From GCA-2746365 sp963711255 (lineage in GTDB: Bacteria > Pseudomonadota > Gammaproteobacteria > SZUA-229): a stretch of DNA of 64,000 nucleotides. Under the pieces are notes generated by a model. It saw only the letters and a program-made list of their open reading frames with translations. It was not told the origin of the DNA and searched no databases. The stretch covers positions 5,323-69,322 of the forward strand of contig CAVQDO010000006.1 of assembly GCA_963711255.1 (NCBI GenBank), written 5' to 3'. The position numbers and the translations under genes are program-made. Of this stretch, positions 8,197 to 16,778 are shown piece by piece; position 1 is the stretch's first letter, and every line of letters begins with the position of its first letter.

Positions 8197-8357
8197 AACC
8201 ACAGAGGCACAGAGGCAAAGAGATTGTTAGTTTCTGTCATTGCGAGCGGAGCGCGGCAATCTCTGGCAGGCAACACTGCTGCTCCTGGGGATTGCCGCGC
8301 TTCGCTCGCAATGACGAAATAGTAAACTTTATTCTCTGCGCCTTCGCGTCTTTGCTT
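8197..8357. repeat. Compound palindromic repeat, copy 2 (after dksA)
   Basis: Same architecture as 3887-4043. Inner arms 8236-8263 and 8288-8315 match over 28 bp with two mismatches, and the loop (TGGCAGGC, CACTGCTGCT) is shared with copy 1. The outer arms (about 8197-8222 and 8333-8356) are a diverged version of the cacagaggcacagaggc type. The close identity of core and loop between two distant intergenic sites shows a dispersed repeat family and not independent terminators. Confidence 0.85.
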
Positions 8358-8532
8358 CTCTTCGTTAAAAATAAGCTTTTATAGGAATTTGAGCTTTACC
8401 ACAAACAAAGAACGTATATTATTCGGGGAATCAATCATGCGCTGTAAACGCTTGAATATGGACCGCTTAAATACGGACATTTATCTGGTCACTTAATTAC
8501 AGGCATCTCTGCCCGGTTATCTCAGCTGCAAT

Positions 8533-8609
8533 ATTTAGGGGACGTTCGTCAAATAGTCAATTAATTATCTGATTCGCTAATTTGATTAATCGACGAACGT
8601 CCCCTAAAT
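8533..8609. repeat. Hairpin with perfect 18-bp arms
   Basis: ATTTAGGGGACGTTCGTC at 8533-8550 is exactly inverted at 8592-8609 around an AT-rich 41-nt centre that itself contains partly matching segments. It lies about 20 bp beyond the stop of the lipoprotein gene on the minus strand and would be at the end of that transcript. Arms with TTAGGGGACG resemble the ends of small palindromic elements mobilised by Y1-type transposases, but no transposase is present. Confidence 0.6.
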
Positions 8610-8628
8610 TTCCCTATTTTTTTAATGG

Positions 8629-10245
8629 TTAATCAACCAGGTGCAACCACTTGTAAAACACACCGCTTTCACCACCGCCTGTATCACCTTTCACCATTAA
8701 TGCACCGCCATGTGCTGGATTCGTTGGTGGAATACCATAATGCATATCCCAGCTGCCCGATTCCTTACGCCATGCCACGTTGTTTTTACCTGTCACTTTC
8801 TGCGGCCAGAAATATTCAATGCCTTCAGCGTTACCAACCAGGGTACGTGTTACCGATTCACCAGTGCCCGGATGAGTGAATGTTACTTTCAGTTTATCAA
8901 TGTAACCTTCACTTTTAGCGCCAAGATAATTAATACAGTTGGAAAATGAGCCGGAAACGTCCTGCATAAAAGCCCGTACCGAGAGTTTCATATGGTAAGG
9001 AAGGCTGACACTGCCTGTCTTTCTAAGCCAGCTTGTATCACGAGTACTTGATACAGAAATCGTGCCACCATCAGCGCGGTTTTCACCAGAATCCAGGCCA
9101 TTGAATGAAAGCTGTATGTTGTACTTGCAATCATCCTGATCCGCAATATTCATGCGATACACCAGTTCATAGCTCGCTTCAATATTAGCTACAGTATCTT
9201 TACAGTCAGCAGCTCTTGGGCCTGAATATCCAATGTAATGCTTATCACCAACCGCTGCACCTGCCATCATCTGGAACGCCTTATCCGTACATTCCACGTC
9301 GCCCCAGAAATAAGGCACAAAGCGAACCCCATTCTGTTTTTTACATTCAGCCGTTGTCAGCATTGCAGCTTTATTACCCGTGGCACAATAAGGGTTGGCT
9401 TCCTTAACGTAATCCCCGCCATAGTTATCATGATGATCTATACGAGATGGCTTGATGGTCATGCCGCCACCTTCCTGATTGATATAACCCGGAAAGCCCC
9501 ATATTTCAGGAACCTGGTAACCCGTACTGCCGCCAGTGAAATATTTAACCTCATCATTCTGCCAGGTGATACCAACCAGGTTATCACTCAGCTTATGGAT
9601 ATAGCCAGGTACGCCACGAACGCTGACCGGTGTACGGCCAGCCTGCGCAAAAGCGTAAAATTCCACTTCGCTGTGTTCCGGATAAGTCGAAACACGCGCA
9701 ACCGGCTCGGAACCCTTACTGTGTCCAAACACCCGAACATCCGGGTTATTAAAGCGAACCTTTAGGGTATACAGTAAATCATCAAGCGCGTTACTGGCGT
9801 CATAAACGCCCATATCGTAATTTATGGCATCTTCCAGTGTCGACTCATCGCTATACTGTAGCGAAAGGTAAGCACGGCCCGGCAGCGGCGAAACAATGGT
9901 AGTAAACTGCTTGTAGTCACCATCTTCCGCATTAGTGCCCGGCACGAAAACATCGAAAGCACCCAGACAGGAAGGTGCTTCGGCGAATTCGGCTCTAATA
10001 CGTTCTTCGACACAACTGGCTATCTCCTCGCGTTCAGATGTCATGGTACAGGCAACACCAGAACTTGAGTTCTGGCTAAGATCGACAATATAAACATCGT
10101 CAGGAGTAAAGATCCGGTTGCAGCCATTGCTGGTTGAAGCATCATCTAATGCCGCATCAGAATCAGATCCCGATCCTGATTCAGCACAGGCAGTCAGGAA
10201 GCTGCTGAACAAAAGTACATAATATAAACGGTTTAGTTTTTTCAT
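8629..10245 (-). CDS. Putative lipase-like alpha/beta-hydrolase lipoprotein
   Basis: 538 residues; I do not recognise a named family. A lipoprotein signal is clear: M-K-K start, hydrophobic core, lipobox L-T-A-C with C20, then an acidic Ser/Gly/Asp-rich linker (about 21-40). The sequence V-F-G-H-S-K-G-S has the G-x-S-x-G nucleophile elbow of alpha/beta hydrolases (S176). N-D-E-V near 231 and the H-H-D-N-Y cluster at 271-275 are plausible catalytic Asp and His, in the same order as in class 3 lipases. The C-terminal third looks like a beta-rich accessory region. Several Cys pairs suggest disulfides. TGGAGA eight or so bases before the ATG is a good ribosome binding site. Upstream lie TATGGGG repeats that may be regulatory. 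Surface-exposed or periplasmic esterase is an inference. Confidence 0.65.
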   Translation of the reverse strand: MKKLNRLYYVLLFSSFLTACAESGSGSDSDAALDDASTSNGCNRIFTPDDVYIVDLSQNSSSGVACTMTSEREEIASCVEERIRAEFAEAPSCLGAFDVFVPGTNAEDGDYKQFTTIVSPLPGRAYLSLQYSDESTLEDAINYDMGVYDASNALDDLLYTLKVRFNNPDVRVFGHSKGSEPVARVSTYPEHSEVEFYAFAQAGRTPVSVRGVPGYIHKLSDNLVGITWQNDEVKYFTGGSTGYQVPEIWGFPGYINQEGGGMTIKPSRIDHHDNYGGDYVKEANPYCATGNKAAMLTTAECKKQNGVRFVPYFWGDVECTDKAFQMMAGAAVGDKHYIGYSGPRAADCKDTVANIEASYELVYRMNIADQDDCKYNIQLSFNGLDSGENRADGGTISVSSTRDTSWLRKTGSVSLPYHMKLSVRAFMQDVSGSFSNCINYLGAKSEGYIDKLKVTFTHPGTGESVTRTLVGNAEGIEYFWPQKVTGKNNVAWRKESGSWDMHYGIPPTNPAHGGALMVKGDTGGGESGVFYKWLHLVD

Positions 10246-10286
10246 GATCGTCTCCAGTAAAGTAGTTATTGCAAACGCTGTTTGCT

Positions 10287-10343
10287 ATGGGGAGACTATA
10301 GGTAGTGCATGTTGCAGGCGGTATGGGGAGAATACCCCATACC
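10287..10343. promoter_or_regulatory. Candidate operator region with TATGGGGAGA repeats
   Basis: TATGGGGAGA occurs at 10287-10296 and at 10322-10331, 35 bp apart. The second copy is half of a perfect 9-bp inverted repeat, GGTATGGGG (10320-10328) and CCCCATACC (10335-10343). The region lies 42-98 bp upstream of the lipoprotein gene start at 10245. A related element is at 13319-13336 beyond the response regulator gene, so these may be binding sites of that regulator; this link is inference. Confidence 0.45.
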
Positions 10344-10464
10344 TGCTTACATCAGCTTAAAACTGTGAAGTGGTTTGCATTTTTTGATGGCAAGCAGCTG
10401 AAAATAATGAAATCAAAATGGGGTCAGACTCGATTGATTTTATAACTGGTGAGCACGGACAAAT

Positions 10465-12495
10465 TTAAACGATAAGAAGCTCACAACAAACACCCTGACC
10501 CTGCACTGAACGGATATTCAGACGCATACCATACTGCTCAGCAAGCTGTTTACAGATAGCAAGCCCAAGCCCTTCACCACTGGACTCCGGCCCTTTTTCA
10601 TAAGCCTGCATAATGGTTTCCATCTTCTCGGGGCTGATGCCGGCTCCATTGTCGGCCACAATAATTGCAACACCCTTTGATTTCCGGCGCACGCCGAGTA
10701 CAATTTTTCCTTTACCGGCATGTTTAATTGCATTGGCAACCAGGTTTGATACGATACGCATAACAATGGTTGCTTCTGGTGAAATCATGACTGATGATAG
10801 CTGTACTTTCAGCTCGATATTATTGGCACAGGCATCAGATTCGAACATTCGGTGAACCGTTTCCAACACTAGTTTCACTGGATAAGGTTCTGCACTGTGA
10901 TGCTCGTTATAGCTTGCCGGTTCATTTTGCACCGTTAAATCATCCTCAACTAAATCCGTATTTGCATCCGGACGTGTTTCTCGCAGATAGGTATTACACA
11001 GGTTCTCCAGGTAAGAAAATGCATTCGCCAGTTGCTGTTTTAACTGCGGCGCCTGGTCCTGTGTAATTGCGTCGATGGTTGAACGCAATGACACCAGTGG
11101 CTGACGCATGTCATGCGAGGCTTCTGCCAGCTGCTGCTGGCGCAGTGATGCCAGTGCTTTTACCTTGTTATAACGTTGTTCGGATTCATACAGTTCGCGG
11201 TTAATTTCCGCTTCCCGGTTTGCTGCGGTTATCGCCTGCTGCAAAGACTCTTCATAATCTTTTCGCAAACCGCTGACATGCGAGATGATGGTTGCCATGG
11301 TTGCCAGCCCGGCAAGAATAAAAATAATACGGCTTGAATGCACATAAACATAAGCCGGGAAGATACTGACATTCAATGACAGCATAACAAGCACTACTAC
11401 CGCTACGGCAATCAGTACCGCAGAAACGATGGCAATGACATTACGCTTCATCAGGCGGTCTGCCCTCACCCTCGCCCAGCCGACTATCGCGTAGGCATGG
11501 GCAACAAACATCAGTGCAACAAACAGGCTGGTCATATCAACCATGAAAACAAACGGCAGGTAAAAAGTCAGCAGCGACATGGCAAGCGCTAGCACTGACA
11601 GTCCCAGGAAGATTTTTAATACGGTTGCTGATAAAACCTGCCTGCGTTGTGACGGCTCTACCGCTTTATAAGCAACATAAAAACCAGACGAACTGAACAG
11701 GTAGGCAATGACCACCGCTGAATAATGATTCCAGCGTGGCAGCTCTGGCCAGAGATACATAAAGGCATAACCTTCCATCGCCGACAGCATCAGCAGGGCA
11801 ATGGAAAACAGTGCCGCGTATAATATCGAGGTTTTATCCTGCATGGCAATACCAAACAACAGGAACAAAAGAATCGCCGCAAAACTGAAACCGTAGAACA
11901 GCGCGGCACTGACGGTATCATCTTTAACGATTTCCATCAGCTCAATCTCATCGACCACATCCAGCGGTAAATAACTGCTGCCCATGGCATGGTACTGCAC
12001 CAGGATATCGACACTGCGTTCAGCTGGCAGCTTAAAGGCAGACGATATCTGCCAGCGATGCGGATAGGCGCGATCTTCGAATACGTTATCGACGCCTTCT
12101 TTCAGTACATGGCTGACCTGCTGCTGGTCAACAAGGTAAGCGTTTAACAACTGGCGGTAAGGCAATGCGGCCAGTAGCCGGTAGGGTTGTTGCGAATTAA
12201 CTTGCGTGCCGACATGCAGGCGAATATGAAACCAGAAATACTGATCAACGTTACCAACATTAAATGGCTGCTGATAGCGATGCACGAGTTCTGACTGATT
12301 ATTCTGCAAGGCATCCGCCGCCTGGAAAACCTGTAGCGCATCCAGTGGCTGCTGTATTTTTACGGTATCTTCGAAATAACGCCATTCACCCTGCTGCAAT
12401 GTATCGGCGTGGCTGCCAGCGGCAAATGCCAGCACAAAAAATAGTGCACAAATAAAGTGGCTATAACGTATGGCTGGCTGATAGAATAATTTCAT
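10465..12495 (-). CDS. 7TM-DISM sensor histidine kinase
   Basis: 676 residues from ATG 12495, with a signal peptide (1-30, ending G-S-H-A). The periplasmic domain (about 31-190) matches the 7TMR-DISM extracellular type 2 pattern, with F-W-F-H-I-R-L and a G-S-S-Y-L-P end. Seven or eight membrane segments (about 197-405) follow, then a coiled coil and the kinase core: phosphoacceptor H461 in A-S-H-D-M-R-Q-P, N-box N-L-V-A-N-A-I-K-H-A, G1 D-N-G-A-G and G2 G-E-G-L-G-L-A. The frame opens further upstream at 12543, but those codons are basic and spoil the signal peptide. It is divergent from a NarL-type regulator gene, its probable partner. The ligand is unknown; proteins of this class often sense carbohydrates or other small molecules. 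Confidence 0.9.
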   Translation of the reverse strand: MKLFYQPAIRYSHFICALFFVLAFAAGSHADTLQQGEWRYFEDTVKIQQPLDALQVFQAADALQNNQSELVHRYQQPFNVGNVDQYFWFHIRLHVGTQVNSQQPYRLLAALPYRQLLNAYLVDQQQVSHVLKEGVDNVFEDRAYPHRWQISSAFKLPAERSVDILVQYHAMGSSYLPLDVVDEIELMEIVKDDTVSAALFYGFSFAAILLFLLFGIAMQDKTSILYAALFSIALLMLSAMEGYAFMYLWPELPRWNHYSAVVIAYLFSSSGFYVAYKAVEPSQRRQVLSATVLKIFLGLSVLALAMSLLTFYLPFVFMVDMTSLFVALMFVAHAYAIVGWARVRADRLMKRNVIAIVSAVLIAVAVVVLVMLSLNVSIFPAYVYVHSSRIIFILAGLATMATIISHVSGLRKDYEESLQQAITAANREAEINRELYESEQRYNKVKALASLRQQQLAEASHDMRQPLVSLRSTIDAITQDQAPQLKQQLANAFSYLENLCNTYLRETRPDANTDLVEDDLTVQNEPASYNEHHSAEPYPVKLVLETVHRMFESDACANNIELKVQLSSVMISPEATIVMRIVSNLVANAIKHAGKGKIVLGVRRKSKGVAIIVADNGAGISPEKMETIMQAYEKGPESSGEGLGLAICKQLAEQYGMRLNIRSVQGQGVCCELLIV

Positions 12496-12520
12496 AGGGT
12501 TGATTTTTTTTCTGCGCCTA

Positions 12521-12530
12521 TTGTATACAA
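12521..12530. promoter_or_regulatory. Palindrome TTGTATACAA between divergent kinase and regulator genes
   Basis: A perfect 10-bp palindrome lies in the 68-bp gap between the start codons of the two-component genes (12495 and 12564). Its position suits a shared operator or overlapping -10 boxes. The gap is AT-rich and no other structure stands out. Confidence 0.35.
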
Positions 12531-12563
12531 ATATGATGTACATAAAAATATAACGGACACGCC

Positions 12564-13247
12564 TTGGCTAACACACCGGTTAAACCCACACAGGACAACC
12601 AGTATCGCGCAGTGATCGCCGATGATCACCAGATTGTCCGTGACGGGCTAAAAAGCGCACTACAACAACCCGGCCTGGTCGAACATAACGGTGTTGCTGT
12701 CATTGCCGAAGCTGAAAACGGTTTTGAAGCACTGGCCGAAGTTAAAAACCATAAACCTGATGTACTAATTCTGGACATCTCCATGCCACTGGCCGGCGGA
12801 GCCGAGGTGGTTGCCGACATTAAGCGCTGGAGCCCGCAAACCCGCATCGTGATACTAACCGGCATCAATGCACCCGGCCTGATCTGCACCTTGCTCGATG
12901 CTGGTGTCGATGGCATGTTTTCCAAGGGCGCTTCGTTAGATGAACTGTATAAACAACTTCCCCTGATTCTGCGCGGCGGCAAGCACATCGCCGAATGTTT
13001 TGTTAAAACCATGCAGCTCCAGCAGAATAACAAGACCCTGACCGACCGCGAGCTACAAACCCTGAACATGATCATCGCCGGAAAAACCAGCCGAGAGATT
13101 GCCGATTTCATGTCGATAAGCCCAAAGACCGTGGACAAACACCGCACCAGCCTGATGAAAAAACTGGATACGCACTCCGTTGCTGAATTGATTGCTTATG
13201 CATTACGTGAAGGCCTGATTGATCCCGAGCATAGCTTTAATACCTGA
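12564..13247 (+). CDS. NarL/FixJ-family response regulator
   Basis: 227 residues with a TTG start at 12564; an ACGGA stretch about 7 bases upstream can act as ribosome binding site. The receiver domain (about 15-135) has the acidic pair in I-A-D-D-H, the phosphoacceptor D71 in L-I-L-D-I-S-M-P and the conserved Lys in F-S-K-G-A. The C-terminal LuxR-type helix-turn-helix (about 158-215) reads L-T-D-R-E-L-Q and I-A-G-K-T-S-R-E-I-A and T-V-D-K-H-R. It is divergently paired with the 7TM-DISM kinase. The DNA target is not known; TATGGGG elements near 10.3 and 13.3 kb are candidates. Confidence 0.92.
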   Translation: MANTPVKPTQDNQYRAVIADDHQIVRDGLKSALQQPGLVEHNGVAVIAEAENGFEALAEVKNHKPDVLILDISMPLAGGAEVVADIKRWSPQTRIVILTGINAPGLICTLLDAGVDGMFSKGASLDELYKQLPLILRGGKHIAECFVKTMQLQQNNKTLTDRELQTLNMIIAGKTSREIADFMSISPKTVDKHRTSLMKKLDTHSVAELIAYALREGLIDPEHSFNT

Positions 13248-13318
13248 GCGACTATCCCTGAGTGACAATCATTATTACATTTAATAATATCTATTATCGA
13301 TCACCCGGCTTTATTTGT

Positions 13319-13336
13319 TATGGGGTGATTACCCTA
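13319..13336. promoter_or_regulatory. TATGGGG...TACCC element upstream of gluQ
   Basis: TATGGGGTGATTACCCTA is an imperfect palindrome similar to the operator-like element at 10320-10343 (shared TATGGGG, GA and TACCC). Its GGGTGAT also pairs with ATCACCC near 13300, so it might instead be part of a weak hairpin after the response regulator gene. It lies just before the preferred gluQ start. Confidence 0.35.
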
Positions 13337-13341
13337 AATTG

Positions 13342-14256
13342 ATGATTAAAATGAACACCTGCAATAAGGATAAAAACTACATCGGCCGCTTTGCCCCCTC
13401 GCCCACCGGGCCGGTTCACTTTGGTACTTTAGTCGCTGCTGTTGGCAGTTACCTGCAGGCTAAAACAAATAATGGCGACTGGTTAATGCGCATGGAAGAT
13501 GTCGATATTACGCGCAAGGTTGATGGTGCTGATTCGGAAATCCTGCGTACGCTCGAAGCCTTTGGTTTTGAGTGGCAGGGTGAAGTGGTGTACCAGTCAA
13601 AACGAGCGGACTATTACCAGCAGGCACTCGAAGAGCTGATCGGGCAATCACTGGTTTTCCCCTGTGTCTGCTCACGCAAACAGCTGGCCGTGACTGGCAG
13701 CGGAATTTACCCCGGCAATTGCAGAAGCCATAAACTGCCGGAGAGAAATGAGCATGCATTGCGCCTGCTGGCCAAGGATGAAACGATTACTTTCGATGAT
13801 GCTGTCATGGGCAGACAAACACAAAATATTAAACAGCAATGCGGTGATTTCATTATCAAACGCCGTGACGGTTTATTTGCCTACCAGCTCGCCGTGGTTG
13901 TCGATGACGCCATGCAGGGCATTAACGAAATTGTTCGCGGCGCTGACCTGCTCGATTCAACCGCAAGGCAGATTTATCTGCAGCAAATACTGAATTACCC
14001 GACTCCGAACTATTGTCACCTGCCGCTGGCAGTCGATCATTCCGGCAATAAAATCAGCAAATCCGAAGCTGCGGCAAAAGTTGATACTGGTAATATGAAA
14101 CAACAGCTTATCAAGGCGCTGGACTTTCTCGGCCAGCAGCCACCAGCCGAACTACAGGCTGCAACACTTGAAAATATATGGCACTGGTCAATCAATCACT
14201 GGCAGCTCAACGCCGTACCTAAAAAAAATCAGCTGTCACCTTCACTTCAAGCCTGA
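13342..14256 (+). CDS. gluQ: Glutamyl-Q tRNA(Asp) synthetase
   Basis: 304 residues from ATG 13342; a second ATG at 13351 is equally possible. It attaches glutamate to queuosine in the anticodon of tRNA-Asp. It is a paralogue of the glutamyl-tRNA synthetase catalytic domain without an anticodon-binding domain. The H-F-G-T-L motif replaces HIGH after I-G-R-F-A-P-S-P-T-G, and K-I-S-K-S is the KMSKS-like loop. A zinc site is formed by C-x-C-S-R-x(n)-Y-x3-C (F-P-C-V-C-S, then I-Y-P-G-N-C). An upstream TTG at 13315 would extend the frame but gives residues atypical of the family. Linkage to dksA is common in gammaproteobacteria; here the two-component pair is between them. Confidence 0.95.
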   Translation: MIKMNTCNKDKNYIGRFAPSPTGPVHFGTLVAAVGSYLQAKTNNGDWLMRMEDVDITRKVDGADSEILRTLEAFGFEWQGEVVYQSKRADYYQQALEELIGQSLVFPCVCSRKQLAVTGSGIYPGNCRSHKLPERNEHALRLLAKDETITFDDAVMGRQTQNIKQQCGDFIIKRRDGLFAYQLAVVVDDAMQGINEIVRGADLLDSTARQIYLQQILNYPTPNYCHLPLAVDHSGNKISKSEAAAKVDTGNMKQQLIKALDFLGQQPPAELQAATLENIWHWSINHWQLNAVPKKNQLSPSLQA

Positions 14257-14337
14257 AAAAGCTGTCGAAGTTTTACCTCACTCGGTGTATGCTCTTAATC
14301 CAAGAATAATAGCCCAATAAATTAAGAGGAAATCACT

Positions 14338-16303
14338 GTGTCAGGAATCGAAATTAGCTCAGGTCTTAGCGAAAACCGACTGTTTAAACCCAGCGCTGAA
14401 TTTACCAAAAAGGCGCGAATCAAGGCTGACGACCTGGCAGCCCTGCACAAGCATGCTGCAGACGATTACGAAGGCTTCTGGGCGGAACAGGCCCGTACTC
14501 TGCTAGACTGGAAAACTCCCTTTACACAAACTCTGGATGCCAGCCAGGCACCACATTACAAGTGGTTTAGCGATGGCACGATGAATGTCAGCTACAACTG
14601 CATTGACCGGCACCTGGAAAAAAACGCCGATAAAACGGCGATTATCTTTGAAGGTGAAGTCTGGCGATACCCGGCACATCACATACCAGCAACTGCACGA
14701 CGATGTATGCCAGTTTGCCAACGCATTAAAAGACCAGGGTGTAAATAAGGGTGACCGTGTCATTATCTATATGCCAATGGTTGCCGAAGCCGTCATTGCC
14801 ATGCAGGCCTGCGCGCGTATCGGGGCAATACATTCCGTGGTTTTTGGCGGTTTTTCCGCTGATTCCCTGCGCGACAGAATTGATGATGCACGGGCAGTAA
14901 TGCTGATTACCGCAGATGGCGGCACCCGCGGCGGTAAAACGGTGGCACTTAAAGGAGCCGCTGATAAAGCTTTAAGTGAAGGCTGTGCCAGCATTAAATC
15001 AGTCATCGTATTAAAACGCAGTGGTCACGATGTAGAAATGAAAGATGGCCGCGATATCTGGTGGTCAGATGCCATCACTGGCCAGGAAAAAACCTGTGAG
15101 CCGGAATGGGTCGATGCTGAGCATCCGCTGTTTCTGCTTTACACTTCAGGCTCTACCGGCAAACCCAAAGGTATTCAGCATTCCAGCGCCGGCTACCTGC
15201 TAAACGCGGTGGCCACTAACCTGTGGGTTTTTGATTTACAGGATGATGATGTTTTCTGGTGTACCGCCGATGTTGGCTGGATTACCGGCCACACCTACGT
15301 GGCATATGGCCCGCTGGCTGCGGGTGCGACCATCGTTATGTTTGAAGGCGCACCGGTCATCCCGGATGCAGGCCGCTTCTGGAAAATGTGCGAACAGCAT
15401 AAAGTAACCGTGTTTTACACCGCACCGACCGCGATACGCGCATTAATGAAATTTGGTGATGACTACCCCAACAAATACGATCTGTCTTCACTGCGTCTGC
15501 TAGGTACTGTCGGTGAACCAATTAACCCCGAAGCCTGGATGTGGTATCACACGGTCATCGGCAAAGAACGCTGCCCGATCGTTGATACCTGGTGGCAGAC
15601 TGAAACCGGTGCCAATGTGCTGACTCCTGTTCCCGGTGTAACCGCAACCAAACCCGGTTCCTGTACATTACCTCTGCCGGGCATGGATGTGGATATCGTC
15701 AATGAAGAAGGCGAATCCATAACCAAAGCAAACACTGGCGGCTACCTTGTCATTAAAAAGCCCTGGCCATCGATGGTGAGGACGGTCTGGGGTGATGACC
15801 AGCGTTACGTCGATACCTATTTCCCTAAATTTGGCGGCAAATATTACCTCGCCGGTGACAGCGCACGCCGTGACGCAGATGGTTATTTCTGGATTATGGG
15901 CCGCATCGACGATGTATTAAACGTTTCCGGTCATCGTCTCGGCACCATGGAAATTGAGTCAGCCTTAGCGGCACACGAAGCCGTTGTTGAAGCAGCTGTA
16001 GTCGGTCGTCCGCACGAGGTTAAAGGCGAAGCAATTGTTGCCTTTGTTATCTGCAAAAATGAACGCCCGGTTGGCGAAGAAGCAAAGAAAATGGTTGCCG
16101 AACTGCGCAACTGGGTGGGTGAACAAATCGGTGCTATTGCCAAACCGGATGACATACGCTTTGCAGATGGCCTGCCGAAAACCCGGTCAGGAAAAATCAT
16201 GCGCCGCCTGTTAAGAACAATCGCCGCTGGTGAGGAAATAACATCCGATATTTCAACACTGGAAAATGAAGCCGTGGTTGCTCAGTTACAGGGTGAGGCT
16301 TAG
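14338..16303 (+). pseudogene. acs: Acetyl-CoA synthetase with a single-base frameshift
   Basis: Together the two frames encode a complete AMP-forming acetate-CoA ligase of about 650 residues. Frame 1 starts with GTG at 14338, preceded by AGAGGA, and runs to about 14665 (N-terminal cap and I-I-F-E-G-E). Frame 2 continues from about 14666 with G-D-T-R-H-I-T-Y-Q-Q-L and reaches 16303. It contains the AMP-binding loop Y-T-S-G-S-T-G-K-P-K-G, the motif T-W-W-Q-T-E-T, D-D-V-L-N-V-S-G-H-R-L-G, and the acetylatable Lys in P-K-T-R-S-G-K-I-M-R-R. Removing one base near 14662-14668 restores the frame. Everything else is well conserved, so a sequencing or assembly error, or a very recent mutation, is more likely than long decay. 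Confidence 0.9.
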
Positions 16304-16338
16304 GCGCTTAACATGAAGCGATTCCCTGGAAACTGTTT

Positions 16339-16749
16339 ATGACAGCTTGCTGCAAAGGCAAGACACCAGGGACACATCGCTGCCCGGCCAACGGTAAAAG
16401 TTACGCCAGCGTTGATCGTAAAACGGTATTACACCATGTAGATCAGCCCTGGCTTAATAACATTACTGAACCGCACTATTACTTTTGTAGCGACCCGTTA
16501 TGCGATGTCGTTTATTTTGCCGAAGACAACAGCACGATAACTAAAGATGAAGTGCGAACTGCAATCTGGCAAAAATCTGAATCAGATGATGCTGAGCTTT
16601 GTTATTGCTTTGGCGTCAGCAAGTCACTTGCTCTGACAGACAAAAGCATAAAAGCATTTGTCATCGAACAAACAAAACATTCACTGTGCTCGTGCGAGAC
16701 CAGTAATCCGTCTGGTCGCTGCTGCTTAAAAGATTTCCCTAAACAATAA
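16339..16749 (+). CDS. CopZ N-terminal-like zinc/[2Fe-2S] protein
   Basis: 136 residues with 14 Cys in a spaced pattern: M-T-A-C-C, H-R-C-P, Y-F-C-S-D-P-L-C-D-V-V-Y-F, L-C-Y-C-F-G-V and, near the end, C-S-C-E and R-C-C-L. This matches the zinc plus [2Fe-2S] domain known from the N-terminus of archaeal CopZ copper chaperones, related to Bfd-like domains. It occurs widely as a stand-alone protein; copper handling or redox delivery is the usual suggestion. No copper-binding heavy-metal-associated domain is fused here. It begins 36 bases after acs and precedes an HPP membrane protein, perhaps in one transcript. Confidence 0.8.
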   Translation: MTACCKGKTPGTHRCPANGKSYASVDRKTVLHHVDQPWLNNITEPHYYFCSDPLCDVVYFAEDNSTITKDEVRTAIWQKSESDDAELCYCFGVSKSLALTDKSIKAFVIEQTKHSLCSCETSNPSGRCCLKDFPKQ

Positions 16750-16778
16750 ATGATACAAGTAACACAATAACGATATTT

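Noticed and set aside
10343..10464. AATGGGGTCAGACTCGATT stretch as an insertion-sequence end
   Set aside because: The motif resembles sequence often seen near Y1 transposases, but there is no second end and no transposase, so it is not reported as a feature.
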